In this document: piece after piece, positions 1 to 12,000 of the stretch
Layout of the letters: each line of letters begins with the position of its first letter
How positions within the stretch are numbered: the stretch's first letter is position 1
Assembly (NCBI GenBank): GCA_033064195.1
Contig: JARBJD010000047.1
Location: 186,001-250,000, forward strand
Reading direction: 5' to 3'
DNA: 64,000 nt
DNA from: Blattamonas nauphoetae
Taxonomy: Eukaryota; Preaxostyla; Oxymonadida
Program-made: the position numbers and the translations under genes
Notes under the pieces: generated by a model
Databases searched by the model: none
The model's input: the letters and a program-made list of their open reading frames with translations, nothing else
What the model was told of the DNA's origin: nothing

Positions 1-375
1 ATTTTTTCTGTCTTCTCATCTTCTCAGACTCTATCGGTCTCAGCACTCGTGGCACTCTCTGGTTCAACACTCCATCATCCGATTCATTAGAAGGTTGCCA
101 CCCTGAACTTAAAGAAGGTGATTGTGTCCGAATGGAAGTTAATCTTGACTCAACACCTCGAAAAGTGCACTTCTTTGTGAATGGCAAGGCTGGAAAGGTT
201 TACGTGTCAGGAATCCCTTCATCCGTGCGAATTGGTGTTTGATTCTCTCTTCTCTCATTTCTCTCTTTTTCAGTTTTCTGTCGCTGGAGAAGGAACATCC
301 ATCCGAATTGACACCTTTTCTCGCCTCTCCCGTCCAACTCCAATCTCAGAAGAGATGGAGGAAATCGAGTGGTGA
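1..375 (+). CDS. SPRY-like small protein, 3' part (copy A)
   Basis: This is the 3' portion of a small dispersed gene whose complete relatives lie at 24552 and 26771. Bases 1-27 are the tail of an intron ending in CTTCTCAG. Exon 28-236 (209 nt) encodes SPRY-type beta strands, including GDCVRMEVNLDSTPRKVHFF, FVNGKAG and SGIPSSVRIG. A 37-nt intron at 237-273 (GTTTG...TTTTTCAG) joins in phase 0 to exon 274-375, which encodes FSVAGEGTSIRIDTF and ends in TGA. The hydrophilic-strand/FxNG pattern is typical of SPRY (B30.2) domains, usually protein-binding modules; no partner is suggested. The 5' exons lie outside the window. Confidence is good for the exon structure and moderate for the SPRY name. 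Confidence 0.72.
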
Positions 376-589
376 TTCCATGTTCGACAAATTGATAGAA
401 AGGAGATAAAACTCGTGAGTTGGAACGTACTGTGTCGAAGAAGAAAGAACAACAATTTCTTGAGTTTCATTTCAGAAAGGACCCAAAAACTTGATTTTTT
501 TTGTGGTGTGTTCTGCTGCGCAAGACCACATCGAAGAGACGAAAAAAGATCCTTTTCTCGTTTCTGAGAAGACATAAACACATATGTAT

Positions 590-2127
590 TCAGGTTGATG
601 TTGTGAAATCACCAGCAGAGTCGGCACTGATGGCAGCTGCTTCCACTTCCTTGTCCATCACCTGCAAGATCTGGTTCATGTGAGAGTGTATGTTCCCATC
701 CGACAGAAGCCTCATCACACGCGGGAGAGAGATTTTTTCGACGGAACGACGTTCCCCGACCCGCCCACACACCCGCCATCGCAGCACATACACTCAATCA
801 TGTTCCCCGGGATCTGGTCGGGGTTGTCGCCCCACTGTTTGATCTTCGGCAGACTCTGCCTGTCCAACGACGACACGAACACAGGACGAACTTGGATGTC
901 GGTCTGCCGCGCCTTTTCGAAGATCGTCTTCTGCACACTCACCATCTCCTCATCTGCCGCGATCTTCTTCACTGCCCCTGGAATCGCCTTCAGCACAGCC
1001 TCGGTCACGCCCTGCCGCACGCAGTATTTCGACGCTTCTCGGCTGGGCATTCGAGTGGTGCTTCTGTCGTCCTTCGGCATCGCTGATGGGTTGACCCCGC
1101 ATGCGTCGAAGAGAGCCTGCATCTCTTCCGCTGTGAGCACCAAGTCGGTGTTCTCGATGATCTGAGATTCCGCACGCTTCGCCGTGCAAGGACCCACAAA
1201 CACGGTGATGCAGTCCGGATCACGTGCCTTGAGCATATCGCCCGTGTATTTCATGGGCGAGCCCGTGTCGGAGAGAAAGGGCGCCAATTTCGGAACATGA
1301 ATTCGGACTGCGCGTACCCACGCTGGACAGCAAGATGTCATCAAAACAGGCTGAGCTCCTGTCCCCACATGCTCCAAGAATTCTGCTGCTTCGGTGAGGG
1401 ATGTTGTATCGGCACCGAGGGACACCTCAACCATGTCTGAGAATCCACACTTCAGACACGCATTTCGCAGTTGATGCGGCGACGCGGGGAACTGTCCGAA
1501 GACAGCTGGAGCAAACATGGCAATCACAGGACGATCCTTTTGATGGAGACAGCGGGCAACATCGAAGATCATCGACGTCATTGAGATGCAGCCAAATGGA
1601 CACCGAGTCATGCATCTTCCGCAATGAATGCACTTTTCCGGGTTAATATGGCTGTATCCTTGAGCGTCCTTGCTCAGAGCTTCCATTGGACATTCATCCG
1701 CTCAAGGAATCTTGCGTCGGACAATCGCGCCGTACGGGCAGTTTTTCTGGCAGAGACTGCATCCAATGCATTTCGACTCATCAATGCGGCATCTGTGCTC
1801 CGTTCTGGTGATGGCCTTCCGTGGACAGTTCGTCATACACGGACGGGCAACACATCCTTCACAAGCATCTGAGATGGAGTACTTCTTCTTGTTGCAACGA
1901 TTGCATCCTGCTTTGAAAATGACAATATCCGGCACGTATGATTTCAGAGGTCGAGTTAATGCTTCCTCCGCATATCCAGCCAGCGTTTTTTCATCCTGCC
2001 CTTCCTCTTTTGGAATGAATTGCATCATTGCTATAAGCTGCTTTGCAATAAGCTCCTGTTCTATATGACCATAAATACAAAGCAAGGGAGCCATACCTTC
2101 CTCCACAGAGACAGAAGTGATCGCCAT
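590..2127 (-). CDS. [FeFe]-hydrogenase, group B-like, with in-frame TGA
   Basis: Catalyses reversible H2 formation from protons and low-potential electrons, normally taken from ferredoxin in anaerobes. The start ATG (2125-2127) opens a continuous frame. N-terminal Fe-S motifs include ACEGCVARPCMTNCP, CIGCSLCQKNCP and CIHCGRCMTRCP. The three H-cluster motifs are all present: TSCCPAW, GPCTAKRAE and ECMCCDGGCVGG. A TGA at 1702-1704 (codon 142) interrupts the frame inside KIP-TGA-ADECP, exactly where relatives carry Cys (PCxxxCP). The upstream frame ends in TGA at 715-717. A 50-nt GTGTG...CAG intron at 671-720 instead joins in phase 0 to 670-590, adding a helical tail ending DFTTST; that model is preferred. 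Total is about 495 codons, normal for group B. No organelle targeting peptide is evident. The family call is very sure; whether the gene is active depends on the TGA. Confidence 0.93.
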
Positions 2128-2309
2128 TTGACATCCGCCTTCTCCTCTGAGACTAGTGAAGGTTGGAAGAGGCGAAAAACATTGCTAATTCGAACAGCAG
2201 CTCCTCTTTCATGCAAGTCAGGGCAGGCAACGTCGGTTTCGTAGCAGGAGTTGATAGAGATGGTGTCTGTGAATTCTCGGAGTAAGAGAAGAGTTGTGGT
2301 GGGTTACAG

Positions 2310-3077
2310 TCACCATCTGATTTCTTCCATTCCTTCGGATATTGGTGTTGGTCGGGATAGGCGAGAAATGTTGTCAATTCGGAAAGAAGTTCCTGGATAC
2401 ATGACAGAACACTGAAAAGTGAGATGAAAATGGGAGAAGAGAGAATCAAACGCCAATTCGCACTGATGAAGGGATTCCTGACACGTAACTCACTCCAGCC
2501 TTGCCTTTCATAAAGAATTGCAGTGTTCGAGGTGTTGAGTCAAGATCAATTTCCATTCTTACACATTTGCCTTCATACAGATCAGAGTGGCAAGGTGCAT
2601 TTGAACGAGATGATGGAGTGGTGGAGGGGAGAGTGCCACGAGTGCTGAGACCGATAGAGTCTGAGAAGATGAGAAGAGAGAAAAACAGACTTTTGACCGG
2701 TCCTCCAAGAGCATCGTCAATTGCAGGGATTGGAGAGGTGGAATCCATCAGACCTAGACGAATAAATCCATCTGATTCTACAATGAGGGAGAACCTAGCA
2801 CACATTCATTCGAGAGAATCGTGATTGTGATTGAGATCACTCCAGACGTGTAGGTGTCGGAAAGAAGAATAGAGCTCCAAAATGGATTTTGATAGTCATC
2901 CTCATCACACTCTGCTCGGGTGATAGTGGTATGCATGATGGAGAAATTCGATGGATCTGTGAAAGTCAATGGTGGGAGTGTTTGGAGTTGAATTGGGGCA
3001 TGGCGAATCGGTGACAGAGAAATTATGCGATTGGATCTTGTTCCAGTTCCTTCGATTAGTCGAGATTCCTCAATCAT
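2310..3077 (-). CDS. SPRY-like small protein (copy B)
   Basis: Four-exon member of the dispersed SPRY-like family, about 221 residues. Exons are 3077-2804, 2771-2691 (81 nt), 2660-2452 (209 nt) and 2411-2310. Introns are 32 nt (GTGTG...CAG), 30 nt (GTCTG...CAG) and 40 nt (GTTTG...CAG), and all junctions keep frame. Exon 1 carries the family signature LPPLTFTDPSNFSI and SGVISITITIL. Exon 3 carries GKCVRMEIDLDSTPRT, FFMKGKAG and SGIPSSVRIG. Exon 4 carries GTSFRIDNISRLSRPTPI. The start is the first ATG after an upstream TTTGCAG, so a further 5' exon cannot be excluded. It lies tail-to-head about 180 bp upstream of the hydrogenase on the same strand. It appears intact. Function is unknown beyond a probable protein-binding fold. 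Confidence 0.7.
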
Positions 3078-4099
3078 CTGCAAACTTGATCATGCCCTCA
3101 ATTTGAGATTTCGATTCGAGAAAAACAAAGTTCAATGAACTCGACTGTTTCTGAATGACCTCCAGACTGTCATGATCTCAGCAAGCTTTTCTCAGTCCCA
3201 CGATTCCGCAGACGTTGAGCAAGACATGTTAACAGTTTGGTCACGAATAAAAATGTGAAGAATGCATTATTTTCATCCAAACGATGAAAAGGAAACAAAA
3301 GAGCGATGTACAGGCATCTGAGTAGTCCCATCAAAATAGGTAAAACTGGGATCAATTGATGTCAGTGCCTAAATTTGGACTGAGATCAAATTTCAACTCT
3401 TTTCCTTTGAGATTTTCTCATTATCACTTCATTAATCATGTTCAATTCACTTCTTGTTTTCACATAATGCTCTTCAATATTTCAGACAGCTCTTATTTCC
3501 CAAAAACACGCACGATCACAATCACCAACACTTCTTTTTTCGATGTATTCCCTTCATTGACTTTTGTCAGTGAGAAAAAACCATCAAAGAAGACATAATA
3601 ACGCATTATCGACTTGTTTTAATAATTATTGTTGTAGAACAAACTGAAACAGCAGCACCCAAAGTTTGCATTTTCATGATCTATGAAGTGACCATTTTCC
3701 TTTTTACTTTTTTTTCCATTCAAATATCATATATAAGAAGACTTTTTTGAAATGAAAGAAACGAAATGGTATTGTAGGTATTTAGTGGGATCAGATCCGA
3801 CTGGGATCACTGGGATCAAATCAGAAGCCTGGCGATGTATTTGTCATTTCGAAGATAAACGAACGAATATGTCAACTGTTTCACATTCTTTCGCTTTTTT
3901 CGGTCCTTCTCCTGCTCCGCTCTACAAGTGCCTGTTCTGTCGGGAAGCACCTCATGGAGAGCGTGATGTTGCTGTGCTTCGGTGATGCGTGACTTCTTCA
4001 CAAGATCAGTCCGTTTCCGCCATCTGCTTTGTTTCGTCGTGTCCAGTCTCACCTCTTCTTCATCCACCTGCGAGGATGTCTCATTTTGTTGTTTTGGTG
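3078..4099. other. Spacer without a supported gene
   Basis: No gene is supported here. A charged minus-strand reading at 3816-4067 (DEEEVRLDTTKQ...) looks coding-like, and it may be the decayed continuation of the repeat that begins near 4100. It has no convincing start or domain. The remainder is AT-rich with homopolymer runs. Confidence 0.4.
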
Positions 4100-4662
4100 T
4101 TCTCCAAACGTGTCTGTCGTTTGGTCTTTGTCACTTCCTGTGAACATCGCAGAATCGGTGAGTCAGACTCGCTCCTCGTTCATCGCGGCCTGCCTGCAAT
4201 ATTCCCGTTTCTGAAGAATGTCCTCACAAACCGAATGTTTTCTGCTCACAGTTCTTTGTTCACTTCAGTCCTAACTTCCATATTCTCTGTTTCTGGAGTC
4301 GTTTCAGAGTGTTGTTCCCCAAAGTTCTTAGGAAAGTTCCTTCTGCAAACCTTCGCCAAGAACTTTTTGAAATTTGTTCCCAATGTTCATTGCTTGTCAA
4401 TATTTGTGCGTTCATGTTGGCAAAATGTTCTTCTTCATGTTTCTTGTGTTGGGCCAGGTTTGTGATAAGTATTGTCGATCCACTTGAAATTTCTGCTTCA
4501 GCCGCATCAAGATCATCCACTGAATGGTCTGCATGATCAGACACTGCTCGCAATTCATCCAATTCCTGCTCACATTCGAGTCACTCTCGTTCCCACCATT
4601 CCAATGTCTGGCCATCGTCATCCGAGCATCAAGAGCGGTTCAATGGTGTGTGTGAATGGATG
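4100..4662 (-). repeat. Dispersed repeat, arm 1 of an inverted pair
   Basis: This stretch is present again, reverse-complemented, at about 26088-26650. Shared blocks include CATTCCAATGTCTGGCCATCG, GCATCAAGAGCGGTTCAA and GCAGGCCGCGATGAACGAGG (read on the minus strand). Minus-strand translation of both copies preserves an acidic, helical reading, DELRAVSDHADHSVDDLD/EDLD followed by A/SEAEISSG. The repeat therefore probably derives from a gene, now interrupted (a TGA lies just before DELR in both copies). I do not recognise the protein. Each arm sits next to a SPRY-like gene, so arm and SPRY copy may have moved together. Confidence 0.65.
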
Positions 4663-4746
4663 ACGGGAGCTGAAATATGTTTGCAGAGGACGGCGAGTGC
4701 AGGCTTTGTCGAGATGAGATGATCAGGTAATCTTGGTGTATCCCAC

Positions 4747-5450
4747 TTAGCACTTCACTTCGTTCATTCCCTCTGAGATTGGTGTTGGTTGGGAGATTCG
4801 AGAAATGTTGTCAATTCTGAACGAGGTGTCCTGGAGATCGATAGAACACTGAAAAAGTGAAGAAATGAGAGAAAGGAGAATCAGACTCCGATTCGCACGG
4901 ATGAAGGGATTCCTGACACGTAACACCTTCCAGCCTCGCCATTCACAAAGAATTGCACTGTTCGAGGTGTTGAGTCAAGATCAACTTCCATTCGAACACA
5001 ATCACCTTCTTTCAGTTCAGAGTGGCAATCTTCAAATGAATTTGAAGATGGAGTGTTGAAGTTGAGATTACCATTTGAACTGAGACCGACAGAGTCTGAA
5101 AAGATATGAAAAGATATGACGAGACTCTTGACACTGTTTCCAAGGGCACATCCAACTTTTGGAACTGGAAAGGAGGAATCCATGAAGCCAAAACTCAGTT
5201 GAGCATGCCAAACTGGACAAATAGAGAAAAGAGAATTCCATACAAAACTTTGGAAGCTTGCACAGAGAGATGGAGATGGATACGACTCCAGATGTGATTA
5301 TGTCTCGAATCAGAACAGTAGCATATTCTGCATAGCGATGTCCAACACAATCAAGATCCGTGCGGACAAGTGTGGAGTGTCTGATGGAGAAATGAGCTGG
5401 ATTAGTGAAGAGGAGCGGAGGAAGTCTGAGAAGGGGTGATGGTGCATATT
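4747..5450 (-). pseudogene. SPRY-like small protein, degenerate (copy C)
   Basis: Exon 4 (4848-4747), exon 3 (5095-4887, 209 nt) and the exon 2 region (5206-5126, 81 nt) match the other family members. They are separated by a 38-nt intron (GTCTG...TTTTTCAG) and a 30-nt intron (GTCTC...TTTTCAG). Readable motifs include GDCVRMEVDLDSTPRTVQFF, FVNGEAG and SGIPSSVRIG. The expected first intron no longer fits: the position that should end in AG reads GGC, and the nearest alternative acceptor shifts frame. Exon 1 similarity (LPPLLFTNPAHFSI, TSGVVSISI) fades near 5450 with no clear ATG. This suggests a decaying copy, although an unusual splice site cannot be excluded. Confidence 0.6.
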
Positions 5451-6075
5451 GAGATGGTAGATGAGATACATTGACAGGGACCTGAGAAGGATCTGATCGA
5501 TCAGACCTTCATTGATCAGACCTAATTTTTGTTCTTAACAGACTGTTTCATTAAAAGAGAGTTTACTTTCGAAAAAAACTGTGAAATGAGTCTAATCGAC
5601 CATTCGAGAGGCAATCTGGTCATAATTGATTGTTTATTGCTTGAGTTGAACCGATCCGATGAAGAAAATGAAGTGAGAAAATGGAAAATGAGGAAAATCG
5701 ATACTCCTAATTAGGAAACGGATCAGACCCTCAGTTTCGTGAGGTCTGATCCATGATCACACCTTCTGCAGTAATCTACAGACCTACTCAGATCCCTGTA
5801 CATTGTTGTCAATAGGACAATTCTCGGACATTTCCACTTGAAACGACACGTTTTTCTATTGTGTTTGTCGTGAATAATGGTTTCGGAGAATCTTCGAGAG
5901 ACAGTGAATCACACTTAACTTCGTGATATCGATGCTTCGTGCAAACCATTTCTGTTCAACTATGGATTGATCGCTCACACTTCTGAAAAAATGCATTCAT
6001 CATCCTCAAATCAAACGACCATGCAGGTGCAATGATTTGAGAATGCAAGCTCAAGTAAATTAACAGAAAAATCAC
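5451..6075. other. Spacer with weak inverted repeat
   Basis: No gene is seen. The word GATCAGACCT recurs in both orientations at about 5486-5523 and 5718-5757, giving an imperfect terminal-inverted-repeat look around an AT-rich core. This could be a worn-out MITE. The rest of the stretch, up to the end of the large gene at 6076, is unremarkable. Confidence 0.3.
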
Positions 6076-9000
6076 CTAAACCCTCAAGTCACCGAGTAAT
6101 GTCTCAAACTCCGCCAATGAACACCGATCGACAGGCAATTTCGCAAGAGCCGTCTCCAAAATGCCTTCCAACCTTGCTTCCGTCGATTCTTCCGCCTCGT
6201 TTCTCAAAAGCGGATCTTTCGACAGAAGGTTTTGGCGAATCGCTTCTGGAATGGCCGCTCTGAGATCAGGCAAGAGTCCACTTTGCAGTTTCCGATGAGC
6301 ATTCACCGCGTCGACCTCGTTGAATGGAATCTGCTCGCTCAACATCTCATGCAGGGTGAGGGCGAGACTGAACACGATGGAAAGCTCGCAGTCTTGTTCG
6401 TTCAGAACGGCTTGTTCAGTGTTTTCGGGTGAATTCCAACGAGATTCTTCGAGAGTCTCTTCTCTTGTGTACCGTGTTTTTGTGGATGGGTCATCCAGAG
6501 GGAGTGTGATGTTTAGAGTGCGGACAAACGAATCGGGAAGGGCGAGGAGAATCGTGTTGTCAGGGTAAACGAGAATGGAGAGGGGGTTGACGCTTCGGAG
6601 TGAGAATTCCGTCACCACGCCACTCTCCTTCCCTTTCTTCCTCAGTGACAGGATCGTCTTCGCAACTTTCATCGCAATCGACACACAATTCCTTGTTGTC
6701 AGGCGGGTGGTGTGTGTGACATGCGCTTCCTTTTCTCCCTGACCCGGTCCAAACACAACCCCTTCCGCGTCTTCGAATTCAAACGTCTTTTCCGTTCCAT
6801 GAATCCTTTCCGATAGTGTCATTCGACGATCAGCGAAAGCGAAGTTGAGGTCTGTGCCAGAACACACAACACACAAGACGCTCACCTGAGAGAGGTCCGG
6901 TACAACAGCGTGGTGAGCGTGAGTGTAGATGAGAGGCTGGATTGGTTGTTTCAGTGGATTTTTGGAATCAGTGTTGTCTTCTGCTGTCAGATGGAGTTGA
7001 GTGAGTTTATCGTCACTGAAATCGGTTTGTTCTTCTTGGTGGAAAGTACTTTGATCTGCGAGGAGTCCTTGTTCAACCATTTCTTCGTCTCGTCGCTTGT
7101 TCTTGTATGTGTTGTATCGACAGCACAACACGATGATCACAATGACCAAAGCGACAATGACGAGCGAGACGGGAATGAGGACACTCAGCAGGGTCAGTCG
7201 AAGCTTCACGCTGAACGCAATTTGAACAGAAATGAGAGAAAATGAGGCCAGCTCTTCACCATTCAGCACAACCGAAATGTTGTACTGTCCATCTGCGAAT
7301 TGACCTTGTCCGGGGTTGAGAATGAAGGAGATTGCTGTGGGTTTGAAAGTGAAATTGAAGATCGATTTGTGTGTCGATTCTGACGAGAGTGGGAGTTGGA
7401 TGGCATTTTGACTGGAAAAATTGTGAGAAATATCGAAAATCGATAGTGACAGATTGCACGGAAGGAAGTTCTGCCCTTCAATCGTCACCAGACAGGCTTG
7501 TTGCCCAGATTTGTGAAGGTCATCGACGACAGATTGCGTTTTGATGTCTTTTGGAAGAGTGGGGACGAACAGGTGTCTTGAACTAGGGATGATTTCTGCT
7601 CCTCTTTTCACTTCGCAGGCACCCGCGGACATCCAGTGCGAAATCACTTCGGATGATTGCGAAGAAGAAAAGGTGGTTTCGACATCAAACACGACGATGC
7701 CGCTTTCACAGAACAGATTCTGTTGGAGTTGGGGGATGGGCGATGAGGGGACAACGAAATTGTCTGAAAATGAACAGAATTCGATGGTGAGTTGGCCTGA
7801 AAGCAGCCGGAACACGCCATTGGAGATGTTGGAGAAGGAAGAGTGGCTGGCAAGGGTTGTTCCTGCCAGCTCGATCACTCCCGTTGTCCAGTGGCAGTGT
7901 TGAGAATTTGGAGGTTGCGAATTGAGATCAGATGTGGAGAAAGACGAAGAAAATGACGAGAGCTGTGTTTGGGAAAGGAAAAGTTGAAATAACTCAAGCT
8001 CAGTTTCATCGTTCCCTCCCATCTGTGCTAGAAAGTGAGAACTAACATCGTTCTGTGTGGTCTCAACGAATGAGACACGACCACCGAACGAAAAAGGATG
8101 AGTTTTGATTGTTGGCACTGAGATCGTCACGTTGTTCAGAGTTGCGAATGAGAAGGGATCTGTTTGGATTGCTGGGTCTGTCAGTGACAAACAAGAAATG
8201 ACGATGTGGTTGAATTCCACATTCCCCTTCACAATGACCCGGATTTGATCCTGACCACCAGATGGACACTCAAATGCGAGCGAAGAGAAAACAATGCTTG
8301 TGTCTCCAGTTTGTGAATAATGCGAGCAAATCAACACTTCACTGCCAGTCCAGACGAGTTTCGACGGGACGTTGTTGTTCGTCACATTCACCTCTTTCAG
8401 AATGACCAGTTCTCCCGCCCCAATCTCGATATCCCCCTCACACAAACACGTCCCCGGATCCGAAACTCGAAAAATCGCCATTTCCAGCGTGGGACATGGA
8501 AGTATGGGACTCCCGCATTGAGAGCTGGATGACTGACCGCCTTTCACGTGCAGAGGGCCGGCGTGAGGGATGAGGTACACGATGAGTGAGATTTGGGTCT
8601 GCTTCGCCGTGTCCAGACTGAAAAGAATGTCGTCATTTGAGAGGGTTTCGTACGAGCCAGTCCAATTCTTGTTGTCGATGAAAAGAACAAGATTTTGGCC
8701 GATGATATACAACTGGCTCGGGTCATCGGTTTCGAAAGTGACAGATTTCACAGAATATGACGTCGATGCGGGGACGGAATCAGCCAAATCCAAATAGATG
8801 GCAGTGTCACACGAATCGATGCTGATAGTGTTCAGAATCAATGAGGAGGACGATGAGAGAGTGGTGGAGAGAACCGTGCTGTTTGTGGGGTCTGTGAGTG
8901 TTCGAGTGACTGATTTGAAATGGGATGTTTTGATTGAGATATCTCCACTTCCAGATGCTTCAATCAGTGCTGCATTCGTCAGAACGACATTCTCGACGTC

Positions 9001-12000
9001 AAAATCAGAAACATCGAGCGAGCCAGAACCAGTGACGGTGATGAGAGAAGCTGGCATGGTCGTCGACGATGTGAACGAACTGTCTGACACTTCGAGCTTT
9101 CCGACGTCAAGAACGACATAGCCTGTCCCAGAATTTGTGATTACTACCGATATCTCCATCGCAATGTTGAGTTTGCACAGAGTGAGAACATGAGTCTTGT
9201 CCTGAACTTTCAAGGATGGTGTGGAAACCAGAACGAGGGCAGCTTTGGTTTCCTGATCCACAGAGGTAATGGTCAGTGATCTGGACGGAGTGAATTGTTG
9301 CTTTAAAGTCAACTTGGTCTGAACTTTCGCTTTTGAAAGTTTTGGTGAATTTGTGTTGAGCTGAGCAAGCGTCTTGCAGTTGACTTCGAGATGCCCACAC
9401 TGTCCATTATCTGCCGAGTCAGTCTCATCAACTGTCCCTTCTGTTTCGGGAGAGAACAGATATTGGAGAAGAGACATGACTGGATCAGTGTGTGTGGAGC
9501 TCAGTCTGATTGAATCCAGCAGATTCGTGTTTACAGGAGATGCAAAATAAGCTGGAGGGAACAGCGCTTTCGTGATGATGGACGAGAGGTCCCCGCCTTC
9601 GATGAACACATCCTTTCCCTTTCCTCCACACGTGTTCGCAGTTCCACCTTCCCCAAACGATCCATTTCTGAATGAAAACGATCCACCGAGCTGATTTGAG
9701 ACGTCGACAAAGACAGCTCCGCCGTTTCCTTTCGCCGAACACGATTCGAACGAGGAGGGCGAAGGGATTGAGAACGACCCTCCTTCCAGTGTTATGTGAA
9801 GAGCTCCTCCGTTCGTGTCTGTTCCTGTTGTGTGGCAAGAGGTGAATGTCACTCGTGTCAGTGAGAGTGTGTGGCTCGGGGCGAGTGTTGCTTTGATGGC
9901 TGCTCCGTTTGAGGAGGACGAGAAAGAGGCGAATGAACAATCAGTGATCGACAGCGAGCCGCCGGACGAGACTGTCATGAACGACGAGGAAGACGGTGAA
10001 GCAGGACCTGTGAAGGCGAGGTTCGAAAGGGAGAGTGTGCTCGATGCGATTGTGAACTTCCCCTCTGCTCCCACAGTCACCACTGTGTTGGTGCCAGCCG
10101 TCACAGTGAGAGGTGAAGAGATGGACAGAGCTTCATTGAATCTCAGAGCAGAGTCAATCACGAACTTGTTGGCAGTATTTAGACGTTTCAGACCTTCCTC
10201 GAGTGTCAAGCATGGAAGTTGAAGGAGACCACAGTTCGGTGCGTTTGCTCCATCTTTGTGGATGTGTGTGCTTGTCTCTGAAGATGTGTGAGGAAACCAG
10301 AAATATAGCAGAGACATTTCTGAGGTGCCCGATTCGTATCCATAAAAGTCATTCAGAATCACGTCTGTAGCTGCTTTCGTTGTTGGGAGCGATGTTGGTT
10401 TGAGTGTTGCCAGTGTGGTTGTGACGATGGAGGAGAGGGAGGATGACGAAAGGTACAATTTACTTCCTTTTCCAGTTGCAGTGCAATCGTCGAAGCTGAT
10501 GGTATCTGACGCAATGAATGAGCCACCAGAAACTGTCACGTGAAGAGCTCCTCCGTTTGTTAAGGTTCCTGTCGTTGAGCACGATGTGAAGGTCACTCCT
10601 GTCAGTGACAATGTCTGATCTTCGTTTAGAACCGCTTTGATCGCTGAGGCTTCTCCAGTTGACGAAATCGACGAGAATTCACTCGATTTCACTGACAGAG
10701 ATCCACCTGACAACGTGAAGAACGAAGTCGAGAATGGCGAAGATGTCACTGTCAGAGTCAGGTCAGAAACGGTCAGAGTCAGGTCAGAAACGGTCAAAGA
10801 TCCTCCATTCACTGTCACACCCACATCTGTCGACAATGTGATCGTTCGACGCGTCAAGTCTGATTTCCATTCGACTGTCGATGACGACGTGATCTCTGCT
10901 GAAACAGAAACATCACTCAGAAGAACAATGCACGCATCATCCGCATTCGATGTTGTTGTCGACTGAACAAGCCTATTTCCATCGTTCAGGGTATTGCACG
11001 GAAGTAGTTCATGGCCACACAAGTCGTTGGCTGGCGAAGACGAGTGAACATTCAGAGTTCCTCCTTTGTAAGGATACAGAAGATACAGAATCGATCCTTC
11101 AACCGAATCAGAATCCACAAAGTACCATTTGTTCAGATCAGCTGATTCGAAGAACGTTCCTGACGATGGGTTGCTTGGATGAGAGTTCCCAAATCGAGCT
11201 GTTGTCAGATATGTTCTTCCTCCCGTCCCTGTCAACACGAAGATGTCTGATCCCTTCGTGGCAGTGTTGAGTGGAGTTCCAAATGTAACACCCGACAGTG
11301 TGAATGTCCCTGAATCTGATCGGCCTGTCAGATCAATTGCGATCGCTCCCCCACTCGCCGCAGAACAGCCAGCAAACGATGTGCCTGCATCAGCTGTGAA
11401 TGATCCTGTCGTCAGTGCAACTGAAATCGCTCCTCCTTTCTTTGAGGCATCTGTGGATGAGCATGACGTGAAAGCCACTCCAGTCAGTGACAGCTTCTCA
11501 CTTGTGCCGAGAGTCGCTTGGATGGCTGCCCCTTCGTCGGTGGTGGTGATTGAGTTGAAGGAACAAGTGTTCAGGATCAGCGAGCCTGCTGTCTGTTTCA
11601 GCATGCTGTGTGCAAAGTTGCTTGTGAGCAGATTTCCATTCAGACTGATGTTGGTGAGTGTCATTGTTCCACCAGACACAACTGCGAAGGGTGTGCTCAT
11701 CTTCGAGTTTCCAATCACTGGAGACGAGAGAGAGGCGAAGGTGATCGAGAGAGCATTGACTGGCACTGCGAAGAGGGCTGTTGTATAAAACCCGTCGAGG
11801 TTGTCGAGATTGATGGTTGAAGACGAGAGCTCGAGTGACGACGAAGTTGTGTCGGCAAGTGAGGTCGTTGTGACTGAGGTCGAAGGAGTGAACACGATGG
11901 ACGAGGAGAAGATGGAGAGAGTGAAGGCTGATCCATGTTCCATCGTCAGGAGAGTGACAGCTGCTGAAGACGTTCCAGAGAAGGAGAGGGCAGTGTTCGA

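Noticed and set aside
501-683. Plus-strand reading frame over the hydrogenase 3' end
   Set aside because: It is a shadow of the minus-strand hydrogenase and has no codon or domain support.
1702-1704. Whole-genome reassignment of TGA as a sense codon
   Set aside because: Other genes here (for example copies B, D and E, and the hydrogenase itself) end naturally at TGA, so a global recoding does not fit.
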